Positions 1 to 15,300 of a stretch of 64,000 nucleotides of DNA are shown here, one piece after another. A model generated the notes under the pieces. That model was not told the origin of the DNA and did no database searches. It saw only the letters and a list, made by a program, of their open reading frames with translations. Made by a program: the position numbers and the translations under genes. Each line of letters begins with the position of its first letter. Position 1 is the first letter of the stretch. Origin of the DNA: Aphelocoma coerulescens. Taxonomy: Eukaryota; Chordata; Aves; Passeriformes; Corvidae. Location: contig NC_091015.1 of NCBI RefSeq assembly GCF_041296385.1, positions 56,982,345 to 57,046,344 on the forward strand, given 5' to 3'.

Positions 1-285
1 AAAAATTGTTGAAGCCAAAAGTTTTGAACACCCTAACAAACTATATTTTCTTCTGTTTCTTATACTGTGTGGGTTTTGCAAACAAGTTGTATATTGCTCC
101 ACAAAATTCTGAAGTGGAGTATTAACTATCATTGTTGTAGGGGCTTCAGTTGAGTTAATTACTAAGGGAATCAGAAGGCAGTGATATTTTGAGAACTATA
201 CAAATCAGTTCTGTATGTCACATGGTCTTTTAAAAAACTTCAAAAGTGCTTTGGATTTTAATATTTTTCCTATAATCGCAGGGAA

Positions 286-318
286 ATGGCAGGCAAGAAG
301 AAAGAAATCCAGCTCCAG
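286..318 (+). CDS. NME8: NME8 coding exon 1 (start codon)
   Basis: Eleven codons, [11 protein letters not shown], closely like the family N-terminus (human begins MASKK). Donor gt at 319. The exon probably begins at 282, just after an AG preceded by a T-rich tract, so the ATG sits 4 nt into an internal exon. Confidence 0.9.
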
Positions 319-3270
319 GTATAAATCCTAATTACTGGAACAACTTTATCGGGGAAACAGATGGTTTTTCTGCCTTTTTAAAATGTTAAAATGTTCATTC
401 ATTTTTGTTTCAGACTGTAATAACCAATCAAAACCAGTGGGATGAAATGCTGCGGAGGAACGGTATAGTAGGTACTAACAGCTGATATTTTCTGTTTAAT
501 CTCTCATGGAGATATGTACAGGTTTCCATATTTATATATCATCTTTAATAGATACTCTAGAAGACTAGTGCCATATCTTTTAAAGAAAGGCTATATATTT
601 ATATATATTTATAAATGTATATCACAGAGTCACTGAATCATAGAATTGTTTAGGTTGTAAAAGACTTTTAAGATCATATATTAAGATTATGAATATGCGG
701 TATGTTATATGATAAATACTCATCAAAATCATGCTTACCTAATTTTTAATATACTGCTATACACCAATGTTTAGAAAACACCTTTCGAATATGGCATTCT
801 CCATGGTAGGGAGTTGGACACTTCTGTGTGTAAAATCTTGCCCAGACTAAATTAATACTGCAGCATTCTAGAGAGTGCATGTTCTATGATGTGCATTATT
901 CCCAATTTTCAGTTCACTTAATCCAGTAACCATGTCTCCTAGGTCTCTGAGGAATTGTATTTTGGTAAAAGGAACAAATCTGTAGCAGGATCATATCTGC
1001 AGAGGGATAGTAATGGGCAAAGGCTCAGGGAGGTAAAAATCACAGGGGGAAAAGAAGAGAAAATAAAAGGAAAAGGAATATAAGAGAAAAGTTCCTATTG
1101 AATTAATCATCTCAAATAGTATTCTGAAGTAGGTTTTCAATGTCAAAAGTAATTTAAATAAAAGAGTATGTATCCATTAATATAGCCACTGAATCCATTG
1201 ACTTATTCATGATACTTTAATTGACTAGAAGAGGACTGAAAGATCCATGTGAATGCCTTTCCAGTGCTGTTTCAACCCAAACATAAATGTCTCACTTTAT
1301 AAGTTCCACAAGTCAGCTGTTTGTAATCCCAAACTATTACATTTTAGTAATAGATGTGTATCAAGCTTGGTGTGGTCCTTGCAAAGCTGTGCTGAACTTA
1401 TTCAGAAAACTGAGGAACGAGTTTAGTGAAGACAATGTGCTACATTTTGCCATGGTAAGGACATAAATCCTGTGTGGGACTTTATTTACATTTTGGTTTA
1501 AATATATCTTCTGATCTGCATATGTAGAGCTTTCATTTTACTGTCCTGATACTGAGTTGCCATAATTTTGGCCTGGTTGCTTTTCCTGCATATGTCCTCA
1601 GAAGACTTCGTTTAGAAGTAGATTAGAACTGGTAATAAATATGTAAGAAGCTGTATTAAAAAAAAAGCTCTGATACCCCACAATTTTTGTTTTCCTTGAT
1701 GAGATTGCAGAAATATTTAAAAGCCTGACTATACAACTTTCGGTTTTAAGTCTCTGCATTATGGGCCATTGCATTTAAAATTCTTACATCCCTGAAAAAC
1801 TGTTGCATCTTTTTTGCAAATTCTACCTGGTATTTCATTTTTAACAGAACAAAAAGGGGGAAATTTAAAAAACTATCACAGAACTGTAGTAGTAAAAATA
1901 TTTGTTTACACTAGCAGTATATATATACGAACGTATTATATCTCATATTTAAAGTAGATAAATTTGTTTCACAGACTCAGTTTCTCCAAGATGTTGACCA
2001 AGTCCATCCTTTTTCACTTTAGTGAAAACTTTAAATTCCATGATGAAAGGACTTTTCAGAAAAAAACAGGAATTTTTTACACGTGAAAAAGGCAGGGAGT
2101 TATGTTCCGATGTTATCTCACGTGCTTTCATGCAGTTGAACACAGTTCACAAAGAACTTAATACACTGGATAATCTCTTCCATCAAGACTACATGGGCTA
2201 CTTTTTCATTTACATATGTTATTATGACCTACATGAGAAAATAGTATCAAGAGAAGATATTTTTCCATGATGAATTGCTGTAATACAAAGGGAAGACAAT
2301 CCCATGTTATCCAAACAGTTCTTTCTTCATCACTATAAGGCCTGTTAGTTGTATTTAGGGCTGCAGTTTGAGTTTTCAACAGCAAAGTATGTAATAGTGG
2401 GGTTTTCTTGTGGGTAAAAAGGTTTCCTTATACATATATGCATATGCATACACACTCATGTAACCAAATAATCTTTTTTGTCTGAATTCAGGCAGAGGCT
2501 GACAGCATTGAAAGTCTGAAACCATTTAGGAACAGCTGTGAACCTGTATTTCTTTTTAGTGTTGTAAGTACATCACAGCAGTTTCTTTTAATGTGCTGCC
2601 TACATTTGCCTTAACATTTCAATAGATTATAAAATAGCTATGAGGCTGTGTAAATCCTATCTTTACGTTTTAAAGTATGTAGGATGGTACTATCAGATGT
2701 TGTTTGCTTGAGCTGTTTCCTATGCCTGAGTCTGGTGGTTCTTGAGCACATTTTTGTTGTGGCTGTTGCACATACAGCCACAGAAGAATTGTGGTAGTCA
2801 CTATTTTGGTAGTTACTGAGAAACCCAGGTAAGTTTTCGAGGTTTGCCTTACATAAAGTGCCTACATGTGGTTACACTGAAATTATTATTTTATGCCCAC
2901 TTTTCATCAGGGAAAGAGAGTTTACATTTCCTGGCATTATAAGATTTTTAAGATAACAAATAAAATTATTTTTTCACACTTGAGGAACTGTAGCAATTCA
3001 TCATATACTTATTATCTCTCACTGATGGACATAGAAAGCTGGTTCTCCTAGGACACCATTGTAGAGTGCTTACTTAAGAAGAGGTGGGGTTTCTTTTAAC
3101 TTGAGGCAGCCAGGATTTGAATTTCCATAGGTAGGGACCAAGAATAATGAAACTTTCAGGACACTTTCAGGTTTGAATCTGAATGCTGCCTAGAGATGTT
3201 AGCAGTAACTTTGGTCACCATTAGTTTCACTACTATGCACCTGAATGTTGTAAAGAATGCGCTGAGAAGT

Positions 3271-3301
<31 letters not shown>

Positions 3302-6300
3302 ACAGAAAACTCCATGTTAGAGAAATTAAGAACAAGTAAAATCCATATTTGCATTTGCTTCCAACTATACTCTTAGTGCTGAGCCCAGAAATAAACATGG
3401 AAAATTTGGTAAAGAAGGAAGCAAGGAAATAAATGCACAAAAGTTTCATTCTGAAGTAACAGACACAGCAGTAGCTTTCGTATTCCCTTCAGCAGGCATA
3501 GGAAATGACCCTGTAGCTGGAAAAAATTAGCAAGATATTGCAGGTTTCAAAAATTCAGGCAAATGTGTAAATTAAGTGATGAAAACTCACTGAGAGTGTT
3601 ATTTTCTCTTTGACAGCATGGCAAAATTCTTGCAATAGTGAAAGGTGTAAATGCTCCTCTTATAACTAAGACAGTAACAGAGCTAGTGCAAGAAGAGAGG
3701 GACATTGCAGCTGGAGAGAAGGAACGCACTGAGGTACTCACAAACAAGATACTTATGTATAAATGTGTATTTTTATTACACTTACACCATTTGTCTAAAT
3801 GTCTGTGATAGTGTTTAGATAATGTTTAATTTTTTGTATTTTTGTCCTAACAGTAAAGTGACATATATATGATGCGCTTTTGTTTTAGAAATCAAGTAAA
3901 ATTATCTGGGTTGTAAGACACTTTTCAAGATCATCTACTCCAACCCCTCCTGCCACAGGCAGTCACATCTTTCAGTAGATCAGGTTGCCCAAAGCCATGG
4001 GGATTGCTCTGTACCTAATGAATCCAGTTTGCTACAAAAAACAAAGGACATTCAAAAAATTTATTCCATCACCTTTCACTCCTGACTTCCAGGTAACATA
4101 AAGACATAAGGACAGCTTGGTCTGACCTCAGTAGCCTGCACTGCAAAAGATCCCACTGTTGGAATTCACAGTAGTAGCAGAGTTAATCCTCCCCTGTTGC
4201 TTGTTCTCCTCAGAACCCCCAAATTTCCATTACGGTACTTTATAAAAACTTAACAAATTTACAGATTAGCCTAGTGATTTAAGAAATGAAGAGACGGACA
4301 AAATGCCACAAGATCATAAGTGTTTTAGTAACCTTTTTCTTTCAGGGCTAAGTATTTTTAATATATAACTTAGTAACTGCATCATATGAAACAGAGACAT
4401 GGGAAATAGTCATGTCTCATAGCTTGTTTTGTTAAAATGGAGATGAAAGAACTTCACTTATAGTAAAAAGAGCTTTTTAACGAACTGAAAGTCAGTTAGG
4501 GAAAACCAGACTGGCCAAAGGGCCTTCTTAGAATTGCTTTTTTTCCAGGGTAGCAAGTCCATTCTTACATTAAGATAAAGGTGTTGTGAAGATGCGACAG
4601 CTGTTTTTGGTGACTCTATCTTTGTACTGCTGATGTTCTTTTACTCCGTTTGCAATTACCTTAGGCAGAAGAACTCGTTTTCCACGAGGATTCATCAGAA
4701 GGGTCTGAGGGAGCTGTAGAGGAGGGTAAATATATTTGATTTATTTTAGAAATGCTAACAGAAAGAAAGAGAACAAATGTCTTTTGATTAATAATTGTCT
4801 ATGTTTAGCACTAATAGGCTCTCCTTTGGTTGAATTAATGGAAAGTTTTGATTGAGCTTTCTTCTGTAAGGAATTAATGTATTGGACTGTCATGATCAAT
4901 ATTTTCACCCCCACACTGAGAACCTCCAGACTTTAGACAGAAGTCACATGTGCCAGGGAATTCTGCTGTGCAAAATTCAGGCCTGAAAGTCAGTTCTACA
5001 CAGTCCCTGTGTGAGCTGTGTACTTCTGTTTAGGTGGAATACTAAGATGGGGTCAACCTGAGAGGATTGGAAGAGTTAATCTGTGAAGCAATGGCCTGCC
5101 TTCTATCTCAGATTATTTTAATTAACTCTTTCAACCAGATTAGATTTAAGAACAGATTTGTATAAGAGCATAAATCCACAGTAGCAGGATAAGCTTCCAA
5201 AAAGGTTGAAAAATAAGCACCATCCTGTTTGCAAGTCCTGTCTGTGATTAATTTAAGGTTTCTCATGAGCTGAGACCTATATCTTTTCTTTTTTTATTGT
5301 TATCTGTAGCTACTGAATGTTCCTACTGCTTCATATATGCAGAAAATGCCATTCTGCACCACTGAGATAGAACAAACTCCTCCATCCTCTCCTTGTTCTG
5401 GATGTTGCTTTTTTTCCCTGTGAGAAGCATTAGATCACAGTTATGGCACCCCTTTTCCTTCATCTTCATGCTTTTTTTCAAATGGATGGTTCAACTGACA
5501 TATTCCTGACCTCAGCTTTAGCCTTTATTTTTTCTCATAAACCCTGTGAGACTTACTAGTATAGTATTATCATTTAGCAATTATCTACAGACTTCACACT
5601 AATCCCCAAAACCTAAACATGATAGAAAATCAGAAAACAGAGCTTTAGCTCAGCTTCGGGAGACGGGGTCTCTCAGGCACTGTAATACACTAACATTTGG
5701 CAGTAATATTTTCCTTAACATATGCAGTTGCCTGTAAGTGTTTCTAGTATTGGTAACAAGCAGTACTCTGCTGTTTTCATTATCCGTATCTTAAATTCTT
5801 CTACAGTCTTGGGGTCTGATTGATATGCATTCAAATGCTTCACTGTAAACTTCAGGTCCAGTAAAGATGCTATTCCCTTCTGACCATTTTCAGGGACCTG
5901 TATGCAATGGATGTAGTAACACTGTGTCTACTCTTTTACAGCAAGGAACACCCTGTTTTAAACATTAGATTGTGCTAGCAAGCATGTGTGACATCAACAG
6001 ATACTGATTGCCAATGCCTTCAGCATTCACAAAGCTAAGGAATCAAACATTCACTATGATGAGAAATATATGTTCTACTGGAAATCTCCAATATTCATAC
6101 AGATCTTCACTTAGTGAATTTTCATTAGTAAAATTCATTCCTTTCACTTTCCTAGTATTGTACATACAGAGCTCTCCCTAGACAAGGGCTCCATCATAAA
6201 CTGATATTTTCCCACCACAGCTGCATGTTTGCATTTCTCCACCATATTAGCCCCCCTCAAAACAGTAGTTCATGGGAAATGTGGGTTCCAGGGAAGGAAA

Positions 6301-9300
6301 AAGTTGGTCCTGCACACCAAGACATGCTTTAAGTGCAGGAGTCTTTTTTTTGCGACCACTGTTTGGCCATATCAAGATGAAAATGGAGAATTACTTAGAG
6401 AAACCAAGTAATGGAAAATTTAGTTGTGCATTTATTTTGATGAATGTGTTAATTAGGGCATTATTTTATCCCTTTTTCAGAAGTACTCACTTATTCAGTT
6501 GGAATTATAAAACCTGATGATGTCTTAGCGGGACGCATAGAAGAAATTAAAAAAAAGGTAGACAGAATTTTAAAATAGTCATTCATTCTATTTATTTAAG
6601 GGACATAATAGCAAAATTTAAGGGTAAGTAGATCCTAATTTATGCCCAGACTTTAGAACAGAATCTGATAAGGCTTCTCTGCTAAGGATGATAAAAGTAC
6701 AATAATCTTTATCTGAAATAATATGACATTCAAATTTATACTGTTGCATCAATATTCTATGGCAGAAGAGTTTAGACATTGAATGATATTGTTTCTGTTA
6801 TCAAAAAAAAAAAAAAAGCCACATAACAATATAAGTCAAGATGAAAATATAAGAATTTTTAAAAGCGTTATGAGAGGGACAGTGACCTTTGCAGGAAAGG
6901 AAGTCAGAGCACTATATAGGTTGTTTCTGCAATTGCTCTACCTTAGCTGGAAAGGAAGGAAGCTCAGCAAAGGCAAAAAAATAGGCGGAGCTTGAAAACA
7001 ATTTAGCTGGAGCAGCTGCTACTTGGCTTATGAGGTGTGTTTTCCTACACTGTGTCCACAGTCAGCCTCGTTGGGGCAGTCTGAAAACACTCAGCAGCAC
7101 CACAGGGGCTTTTAAAGAGCAGAGTGCTGGTACACAGATTAATATTGGTGTATCATCAGTACTGGGGCTGGGTACTGCCTTTGTTGTTAAAATATCAGTT
7201 TATGGTACAAATCTCATACCAATGGACTATGAACTTTGATGAAAGTCATACAAATGTGCATCACTCACAAATACTTGAACTTGGTGCAGTAACAGAGTTT
7301 GAAACAGAAAATCATAAAGTAGATTTCATTTTTCCTTATTTGCTGTTCCTAAAGCCAAATAGTTTAGCTTAATACAACAATTGTTGACAATTGCACATTT
7401 ATGTGACTACTATGATTATAATAAAATTTATAATATTTTGCAACATAAGTTGCATGTTAACCAGTCACAATGATCAAAAGGAGTTTATTCAATGTGAAAT
7501 AAAAGGGATTATTAACTACTGAATGAATGTACTACATACATTGAACTGCACTGTATTTTTTCACAAACATTAATTTAGAGGTATTATAATCCTGAATTTA
7601 GTGAGGTGTTTTGAAAGGCTGGAAGTTCAGTTTAGGCAAAGATAGAATATTTTGGAGAATTTTAAACTTAAGAAAGCTTCCAAAATAAATCAATCTTTAG
7701 ATTTACAATAACATATGATTTTGTATGTATCCATTTTCAAATGCTCCCTGAGTAATAACTGAATAATTGCAGATTAAAGATGCAGGATTTGACATTAAAG
7801 CAGCAGAGGAGAGAATGCTTACTGAAGAGCAAATCAGAGTGTTTTATGCCCGGAATAAAGAACAGGTAAAAACAAACTAAAAATCTAAGTGAAAGGAACA
7901 GGTAAAATCTACAATGGTTAACAGATGTGCTTGCAAATCTCTGTATGGTCAATTTTAAGTATATTGAAGAACTGAATTAATGTAGATTTAGTACATAAAA
8001 AAGAGGTATTCTCTCTCCCTTTTCTTTCACTGATTCATGTAAATATCACTAGGTAGCAATCTAATATTCCAACCAAATTAAACTGACCTCCAATTAAATA
8101 TTAAAATATTTTGTTCTTCTTTCTGTTATCTAAATGTGCATGATCCTTAGACATGGTGCTAAATTTCTAACACTATTTATCAAGTTAAAATTATACTGAT
8201 TTTAAAATGTGTTATGACAGGCCCAGTGACCTTTGTAGGAAAGAAAATTAGAGTCCTGTATAGATTGTTTCTGCAATTACTCTACCTTGCCTATTAGGTG
8301 CTGAAATGTGGCACAAACCCAAAATCCAGTGTCATCTATGTGACAGTGTGTATCTATTTGACATTTATTTTTCCAGCCAGAAAATAAGTGATATAATATA
8401 TTAATTTTTTTTATTTCTTTTCAGATTTTATCATGGGATAGTTCTGGGAATAAGCATGTGCACAGGCAGAAAGGGAAAGCATCTCAGTTGAAATCTACTT
8501 TTTGTGCCTTGTCCTACAGTAGGGGACAAAAATAGCTAAAGACAGATATAAAGTTCAAGAAAATAATTAAATTAGGCTGTCCACCATTAAATGGCAGTGG
8601 TCTAGCAAACTAGCACCAAGATATGGTCATATTTTCCAGCAGTGTGATAGCTAAAATTAACTCTTTAGAAGGATCTGGGTCAAAAAATGAAGTTTCTTAG
8701 CAAACATTTGTACCTTCTGCTATATACATAAGATAGATAGAGGTTGGAATTTTATACAGACAAATAGTTTGTTTGATATTATTAGAGGGACCAATGGACG
8801 GGTTAGCCTAATCTAAAGGAGTAGGTGGGAAGGTGTTCCTATGGCATTCCAAATGAATAAGAGTGAGATGAGATGGTTCCTACTAAAGTCAGAGAGAAAA
8901 AACCAAACTGATAGCAATCACTAGGCAGCTGCATTATGGCTTAGAAAGCAAGTAACAGGGAGATCTTGTAAGAAACCATAAAGGGCTTGGTTTTAGCAAA
9001 GCTGGGATTGTAGTTTTGACAGAGGCAGATTTGAAACAGACGTAAAAGTAACTCATCTTCCTGAGAAGAGCAGCCAAATTTGAGACTAGTTAAGTGTGGA
9101 GATAGACATGAGAAGAACAAAGACAAACAAAGCATACAGTGTTTGATATATCATAGAATCATAGAATCACAGAATGGCTTGGGTTGGAAGGGACCCTAAA
9201 GATCATCTGGTTCCAAGGGCAGGGACACCTTCCACTAGAACAGGTTGCTCAGAGCCCCATCCAGCCTGGCCTTGAGCAGGGCTCCAGGGTTGAGGCATCC

Positions 9301-12300
9301 ACAACTTCTCTGGGCAACCAATTCCAGTGACTCACCACCTTCACAAAAAAGAATTTCTTTCTAATGTCCTCTAGACTCTTTCCAACAGGTCTCTGTCCTT
9401 CCCATGCTGGGATCCCAGAGCTGAATGCAGCACTGCAGGTGGAGTCTCACCAGAGCAGAGCAGAGGGGCAGAATCCCCTCCCTCACCCTGCTGGCCACGC
9501 TGCTTTGGATGCAGCCCAGGACATGTTTGGCTCTCTGGGCTGTGAGTGCACACTGCTGGATCATGTCCAGCCTCTCATCCACCAGCACCCCCAGGTCCTC
9601 CCCAGGGCTGCTCTCGATCTGTTCATCCCCTGGCCTATGCTGATACCAGAGGTAGCCCCAACCCATGTACAGCACCTTGCACTCAATCTTTTTAATGCTC
9701 CTGAGATTCCCATGGGCCCCCTTCTTGAGCTTGTGCAGGTTCCTCCGGATGGCATCCTGTCCTTTGGGTGTGTCAGCTTGGTGTCATCTGCAAACTTGCT
9801 GAGGCTGCACTCGAGCCCTTCACCTATGTCATTAATGAAGATACTAAACAGCACTGGTCCCCAGTATGGACCCCAGGGGACACCACTTGTCACTGATGTC
9901 CATTGGGACTCTGAGCCTCTGACCACTACCCTCTGGATGTGCAACAGTCCAACCAATTCCTTATCACCGAGCAGCAATAAGAAACAGTTCTCTCCACTTC
10001 AGAGAGAAGGATGTTGTGGGGTACCATGTCAAGGGCTTTACAGAAGTCCAGACATGACATCTGTAGCTCTTCCCTTGTCCATGATGAAGTCTCTCCATTG
10101 TAGAAGGCCACTGCATTGATCAGGCAGGACTTGCCCTAGGTGAAGCTGTGCTGGCTGTCCTAAATCATCTCCTTGTCCTCCATGAGCCTTAGCAGAGATT
10201 CTAGGAGGATCTGTTCCATGATCTTCCCAGGCACAGAGGTGAGGCTGATAGGCCGGTAGTTCCCGGGGTCCTCCTTTCTACCCTTTTAAAAGAGGCATAC
10301 AATGTTTCTCTTTTTTTCAGTCATCTGGGACTTTACCTGACAGCCATGACTTTTAAAATATCATGGAGAGTGGAAAACAACACTATTACACCATAGCAGA
10401 TCCTTGCCAGCATTGGGACAGGAAAATAATAAAACTGCTATGAGCTATATGGCTCCAGAGAGTCCTATGCATATTGAGAGGCCAATCAATTGGCATTCTT
10501 TAAGTTTAATTTTAAGCTGAAAAATAATTTTGTTAAAACATATGGATTCCTTTGTGTTCAGTGCACAAAATTACTCCTGATTTAATACTCCACAATCTTG
10601 CTGAATTCCTGGAGTGTGCCTTTTACAAGGGAATGGGGACTCAAGGCGATAGACCTCCAGATTAAACTGGAAGCAAAAATTGATTCTTTTTAATGATGAA
10701 GCTGGGTGATCCAGGACAGCCAAAATTAACAGTTACACGTAGTTCTTCTAACATAAGGAAGAGTACTTTCGAAGCCACCACAGTATAAAGACACCCTTTT
10801 TGCATCATACTGAACATTTTTGTACTTCAGTTTGTTTCTTTTGAGTTTGTTCATCTTGGGAAATTGGTTAAGTGTATGCATAGATATGAAGATAATTGAA
10901 AGAGAAAAGCAATTATTTGAAAGCTTATATGTGAATATTTCATCCTTGTATTACTAAAGGAAAAAAGTATCATATGCAATAACATGATGCTGACTGGTAA
11001 GGATTTAGTCAAATATTTAAAAGGAGAATAGATATCCCCAAGAAAAAAGTGACATACACACACAAAAAAAAAAAGAGATTAAGAACTCACACCACAGGCT
11101 TCAAAAGTTATTTTTCTGATGGAAATGTACTTTTATAGGATTGAAAGTTGAAACTGAAGAAGTGAAAAGCACATAGCAAAGCAAATGAAGGGAAAGCCTA
11201 CAAATGTCTTGCAAATAGCTCTGTGTTCTATTTATAACCAGCTACATGAATTTCGTTTCAAAAATTATTCATGAAACTGTATTGCAGTTTCTTATGTCAC
11301 ACTACATGCTGTACTGCAAGCATAGAAAGTGATCACATTGAGTTTCCAGATAGTTTTCTTCAGTCTTGTTATTTGCATTTTAACCAGGAAGAACATCTAG
11401 TACTTGTTTAAAGTAGTTATATGACCTTCTTTATCTCAATTAGCTTTTTTTTAGTCATTTGATAATGTTGTTTCAAATAATCGATCAAAAATCTTCCCAA
11501 ACAATCTAACAGGGTTCTGAGGAATGTATGTGAATGCCAGTTTGGAACAGGAATGTATGAGTTACTTTAAAAGCATAATTGTCTCATTACTGATGAAAAA
11601 CTCAGAGTTCCTGCAATTCAGAGAGTGGAAAATTATGTTTTTTAGCCTGACTTTGAAGCATTTGTTCAATTCATGATGAGTGGACCATGCCATGTTTTGA
11701 TAATCACTAAAAAAGAACCAACTGCTGCTATTCCTCAATGGACAGATCTACGCAAAAAAAGTGAGTCTGGTGAGCCTGAGCAGCCAGCCAAGTAAGTACC
11801 AGTGAAAATGTGTTTCTGTGATTCAGTCAGTGTTTAGAGCACACCTTAAACCAAGGCATGTTCCTACAGAGGCAGATGTGCCCATGTGTGCAGGGTCCAG
11901 GGAGCAGGCAGAGTTCATCACCTAGTCCTTCACAGGACCACCACTAGAGATGCAATCCCAGCTCCCATGGGAATTCAGAAATTCCTTGCTTCCTCGTTAG
12001 AGATGACAAGCAAAGGTCATTGATCTCTTTGAACTCACCTTCAGTGGGTTCTCAGAACGAGGGGAACAATGCTACACTTCAAAGCTGATGTAGTCCTTGC
12101 AATTTGAGTTCACCCATACCAAGGGACTGCCCACACCGCCAGTTGAAGGTTGCGCTCTTTCCCATGTTTACCCCTATGTTTCTTGGGAAGCTGTAGATAA
12201 AGCCCAGGGCAGACCAGGACACACCTGAGGCATGCTCTTCTCCCAGTTAACACTGTAAAAGCCAGCAGAGAAGGGGTAGGGTATTGGGGGTTGTGTCCCC

Positions 12301-15300
12301 ATGCTACTTCAAGATGCAAAAAAAATTGTAAGGATTAGCTGTTCACAACCATGATATCTTGAAATGTGTGTTTTTCTTCTATGCCAAGGGTTTGTAGAGA
12401 ATTTTAAGGATGATAGTTGTATATGCAGCCTCAGACAATAGAGTGTTCACAAAAATTCAAATATCAACTCAAGTTTTATATTTAGACAAGACACTTACTT
12501 AAAGCAACGTGAGCTTAAATACTTCATCCAAAAAAGAGATTGTTTTAACAACTGACATTTTTGTCAATGCCTTCTGCATCCCTGTCTGCATTAATTTAGT
12601 ACAGCTGAGGAATACTGCATTTTCTACAAGTGGCCAAGAAGGGCTTTATTTACATAGCTAAATAAACAGACCAGAAAAAATGAGAAGTGTCTCTGTCAGA
12701 GGCAATTCTGTAGTGCTATCATTTTTATGATCATGCTGTACATGAATTAAGCACAAGCCTTCTACTGATCATTCATTACACACTGTACATTTGTAAGTAG
12801 TAATTCCGTCTCATGAAACAGAGAAACTATTTTGGATAACCTAGAGGGGAGTTGTTAAAGCAGCCTGGCTGAGCTTTCTCCTTCAGAGCACGTGATCAGG
12901 CACTTTTTGAGAAGATTAATAATTCTCTTCTCAGAAATATTACTCATGAATCTGAATTTAATAAAAACTTCGTTTTGCATTCTATCCTTATGTTTCACAA
13001 AATTTTAAGAAAGTACATCTTCAAAAAGTCAGTTTGTTAACACTAAGCAGTAACTTAAATACTGTATTACTTTATGTTTCATCAGGTTGCCAGGACTCAC
13101 AGAAACTGAGAGTCTGGTAAATTTATGTGATGTGCAAGACAGTGTTGAAGATGCCAGCAGACAACTTGCCTTCTTTTTCCCAAATTTTAATGTAAATAAG
13201 GCAAAACAAGTTGAAAAGACTTTGGCGATAATTAGACCTAGTCTCTTAAAAGAAAGGCGAGGTAAGTGTTAATAACCATATTTTCTATCAAGTATGTATA
13301 AATATTCTCCTATTTTGAATTTTGAATTATAAATCCTAACTCAATTAATGAAATGTTTTTAGGTTATACTGTTTCTCCAGCATCAGGCCAGCAGTAATCT
13401 TGTCTGGAATGAAGTCATGAGGTTAATGTTTTTCATATATTGAGAATGCAAATGTCAATGATATTTTGTTCCTTTGGTTAATTTTTCAAGAAAGTCTGTA
13501 GATGGAATGCTCCTAAAAGACCTCTCAGAGAAGCTAGAATTTTCAAATGCAGTATAGGGGACTAGATCTCCCACCATAGTAAAGCAGCTGATATTCTTGA
13601 ATAGCAGGCCCAAGATAGATCAATGCAAGAGGAAAAAATATGCAATCCAAGATGTTCTATTCTGCATAAGGCAGTGATGCTCAAGGGCAGGTCTAAACAG
13701 ACAGCATTTTCACAGATCAAGTAAAAAAATCTACCCCATTACATAAACCTTAATCCAAACAAGTTTACTTTTCTTCTCAGTCATACGTTTGCATTTCTTG
13801 CTAGATTTCAGATAGCATTTTTCTTTCTAACTTGAGAATCTCTGTACTTGAACAAAATTACACGCAGAGAGCTGAAACTCTACAATTTTGATCTTTCCTT
13901 GTGAATTTATTTTCATTATGGCTGTCTAGCATGTTGCTTAGAGCTACAGTTCTGCAGTTCATGTGTAGGTAATTACACCTTAATTTTGTAGGTAATTTTG
14001 ACTTCTGCCAAATACTGCTCGCTTACCCATGTGGTCTTGTAAGACTTAGTTAAATAAACATTTCACCTATTCAAATCCCTTAGACCTTCTTTTGCTGGTA
14101 ATAACACGTATCATATTTCTCAGTCAGGAATTCCTACTGAGGTTTCTGAAGCAAGAAAAAGCCTTAAGAAGATGAGGATCAGCTTTCGGAGTGTTCAGGC
14201 AACTAGCGATGCCTTCTAGCAGTTGCTTTAAATCAGTTTTCTGTTCTTTAGTTAGGGAATAAATTCACCTGTAAAAATTTAACATTATCATGGAAAAGTC
14301 CATGTCATTCCTCTACAAGAGTGCAAAGGAATGAATGGATGGCAGTTTAGCATCATTTCAATATATTTAACAGAGTCTATCATGCAAAGGATAAAGGATG
14401 ATGGCTTCAAAATAGCAATGCAGAAAGAAATAGTTCTGTCTGAGGAACAAGTACGTACATTTTACAAAGAACATGTAGATCAAGACTACTTCCCAGTCCT
14501 TCTAGAGCAAATGACCAGGTATGTTGAATGAAAAAGGAGAAAGTGAATCTATAGAATCTATATTGGATCAGATAAGACTGACATTTTCACAATAATTATT
14601 GAATAATAGACTCACAGAAGGGTTTGGGTTGGAGGGGATCATTGAGGCCATTTAGTTCCAACCCCCTGCCATGGGCAGGGACACCTTCCACCTGGACAGG
14701 TTGCTCAGAGTCCCACCCAAACTGGTGTTGAACACTTCCTGGATAATACATGATACACATGTACCTAAAAGTTTAGTAAAAGACAGAACAGGATCAGATA
14801 ACGGCAGATAATGGAATAATTCCCAAGTACAACAAATATATAAATCAAGCTTTTAAAAGTTAGTAGCTACTCTGTATCTCTGTATGTATGATGTCTCAGC
14901 GGCCAAGTTCACTGACTTGTGTGAACTTGCTGCATTTAGGTTGTCTGTAGGAGAACTCTGAAATCTTCAACCATGCTGTGTGCTGGATACTAGGGGAAGA
15001 GAAATAAATCATGTTTGGATATTCCATTCATATGAAGTTGGGACATATTTAGGGCATGATCAGTATTTCTGTCTTGCCATTGTGACAAAACTCAGTAACT
15101 TTGCAATTCAAATTCATATTTAATCCCCATAAAGTTTTATCAGACTATACCTGTTTAAACAATTAGATCAGTTTTAAGGTCCTCCAGTACTGGGGCTCAT
15201 TTTGCTAGTCCAGACTATATATAATCAAATTGCTTTTTAAAAGTACCAAGAGTTAAATTTTTTTTTTAATGCTACTTTTCCTATTGTACAGTGGTCCAAC

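Larger units (their letters stand above)
472..7772. other. NME8 introns 2-7: mostly unremarkable AT-rich sequence
   Basis: The six introns between coding exons 2 and 8 contain two short degraded CR1 tails (about 620-680 and 3905-4030), a (CA)13 microsatellite, an A15 run at 6803-6817 and the first copy of the exon 8-flanking repeat. I see no other gene, RNA or mobile element. Confidence 0.6.
7866..11645. other. NME8 intron 8 (3.8 kb), enlarged by a CR1 insertion
   Basis: The longest NME8 intron. It holds repeat copy 2 and a 1.2-kb CR1 element, which accounts for about a third of its length. The rest is AT-rich without recognisable features. Confidence 0.7.

Noticed and set aside
9364..10119. 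251-codon plus-strand open frame
   Set aside because: It is antisense to a CR1 reverse-transcriptase remnant whose sense strand is minus.
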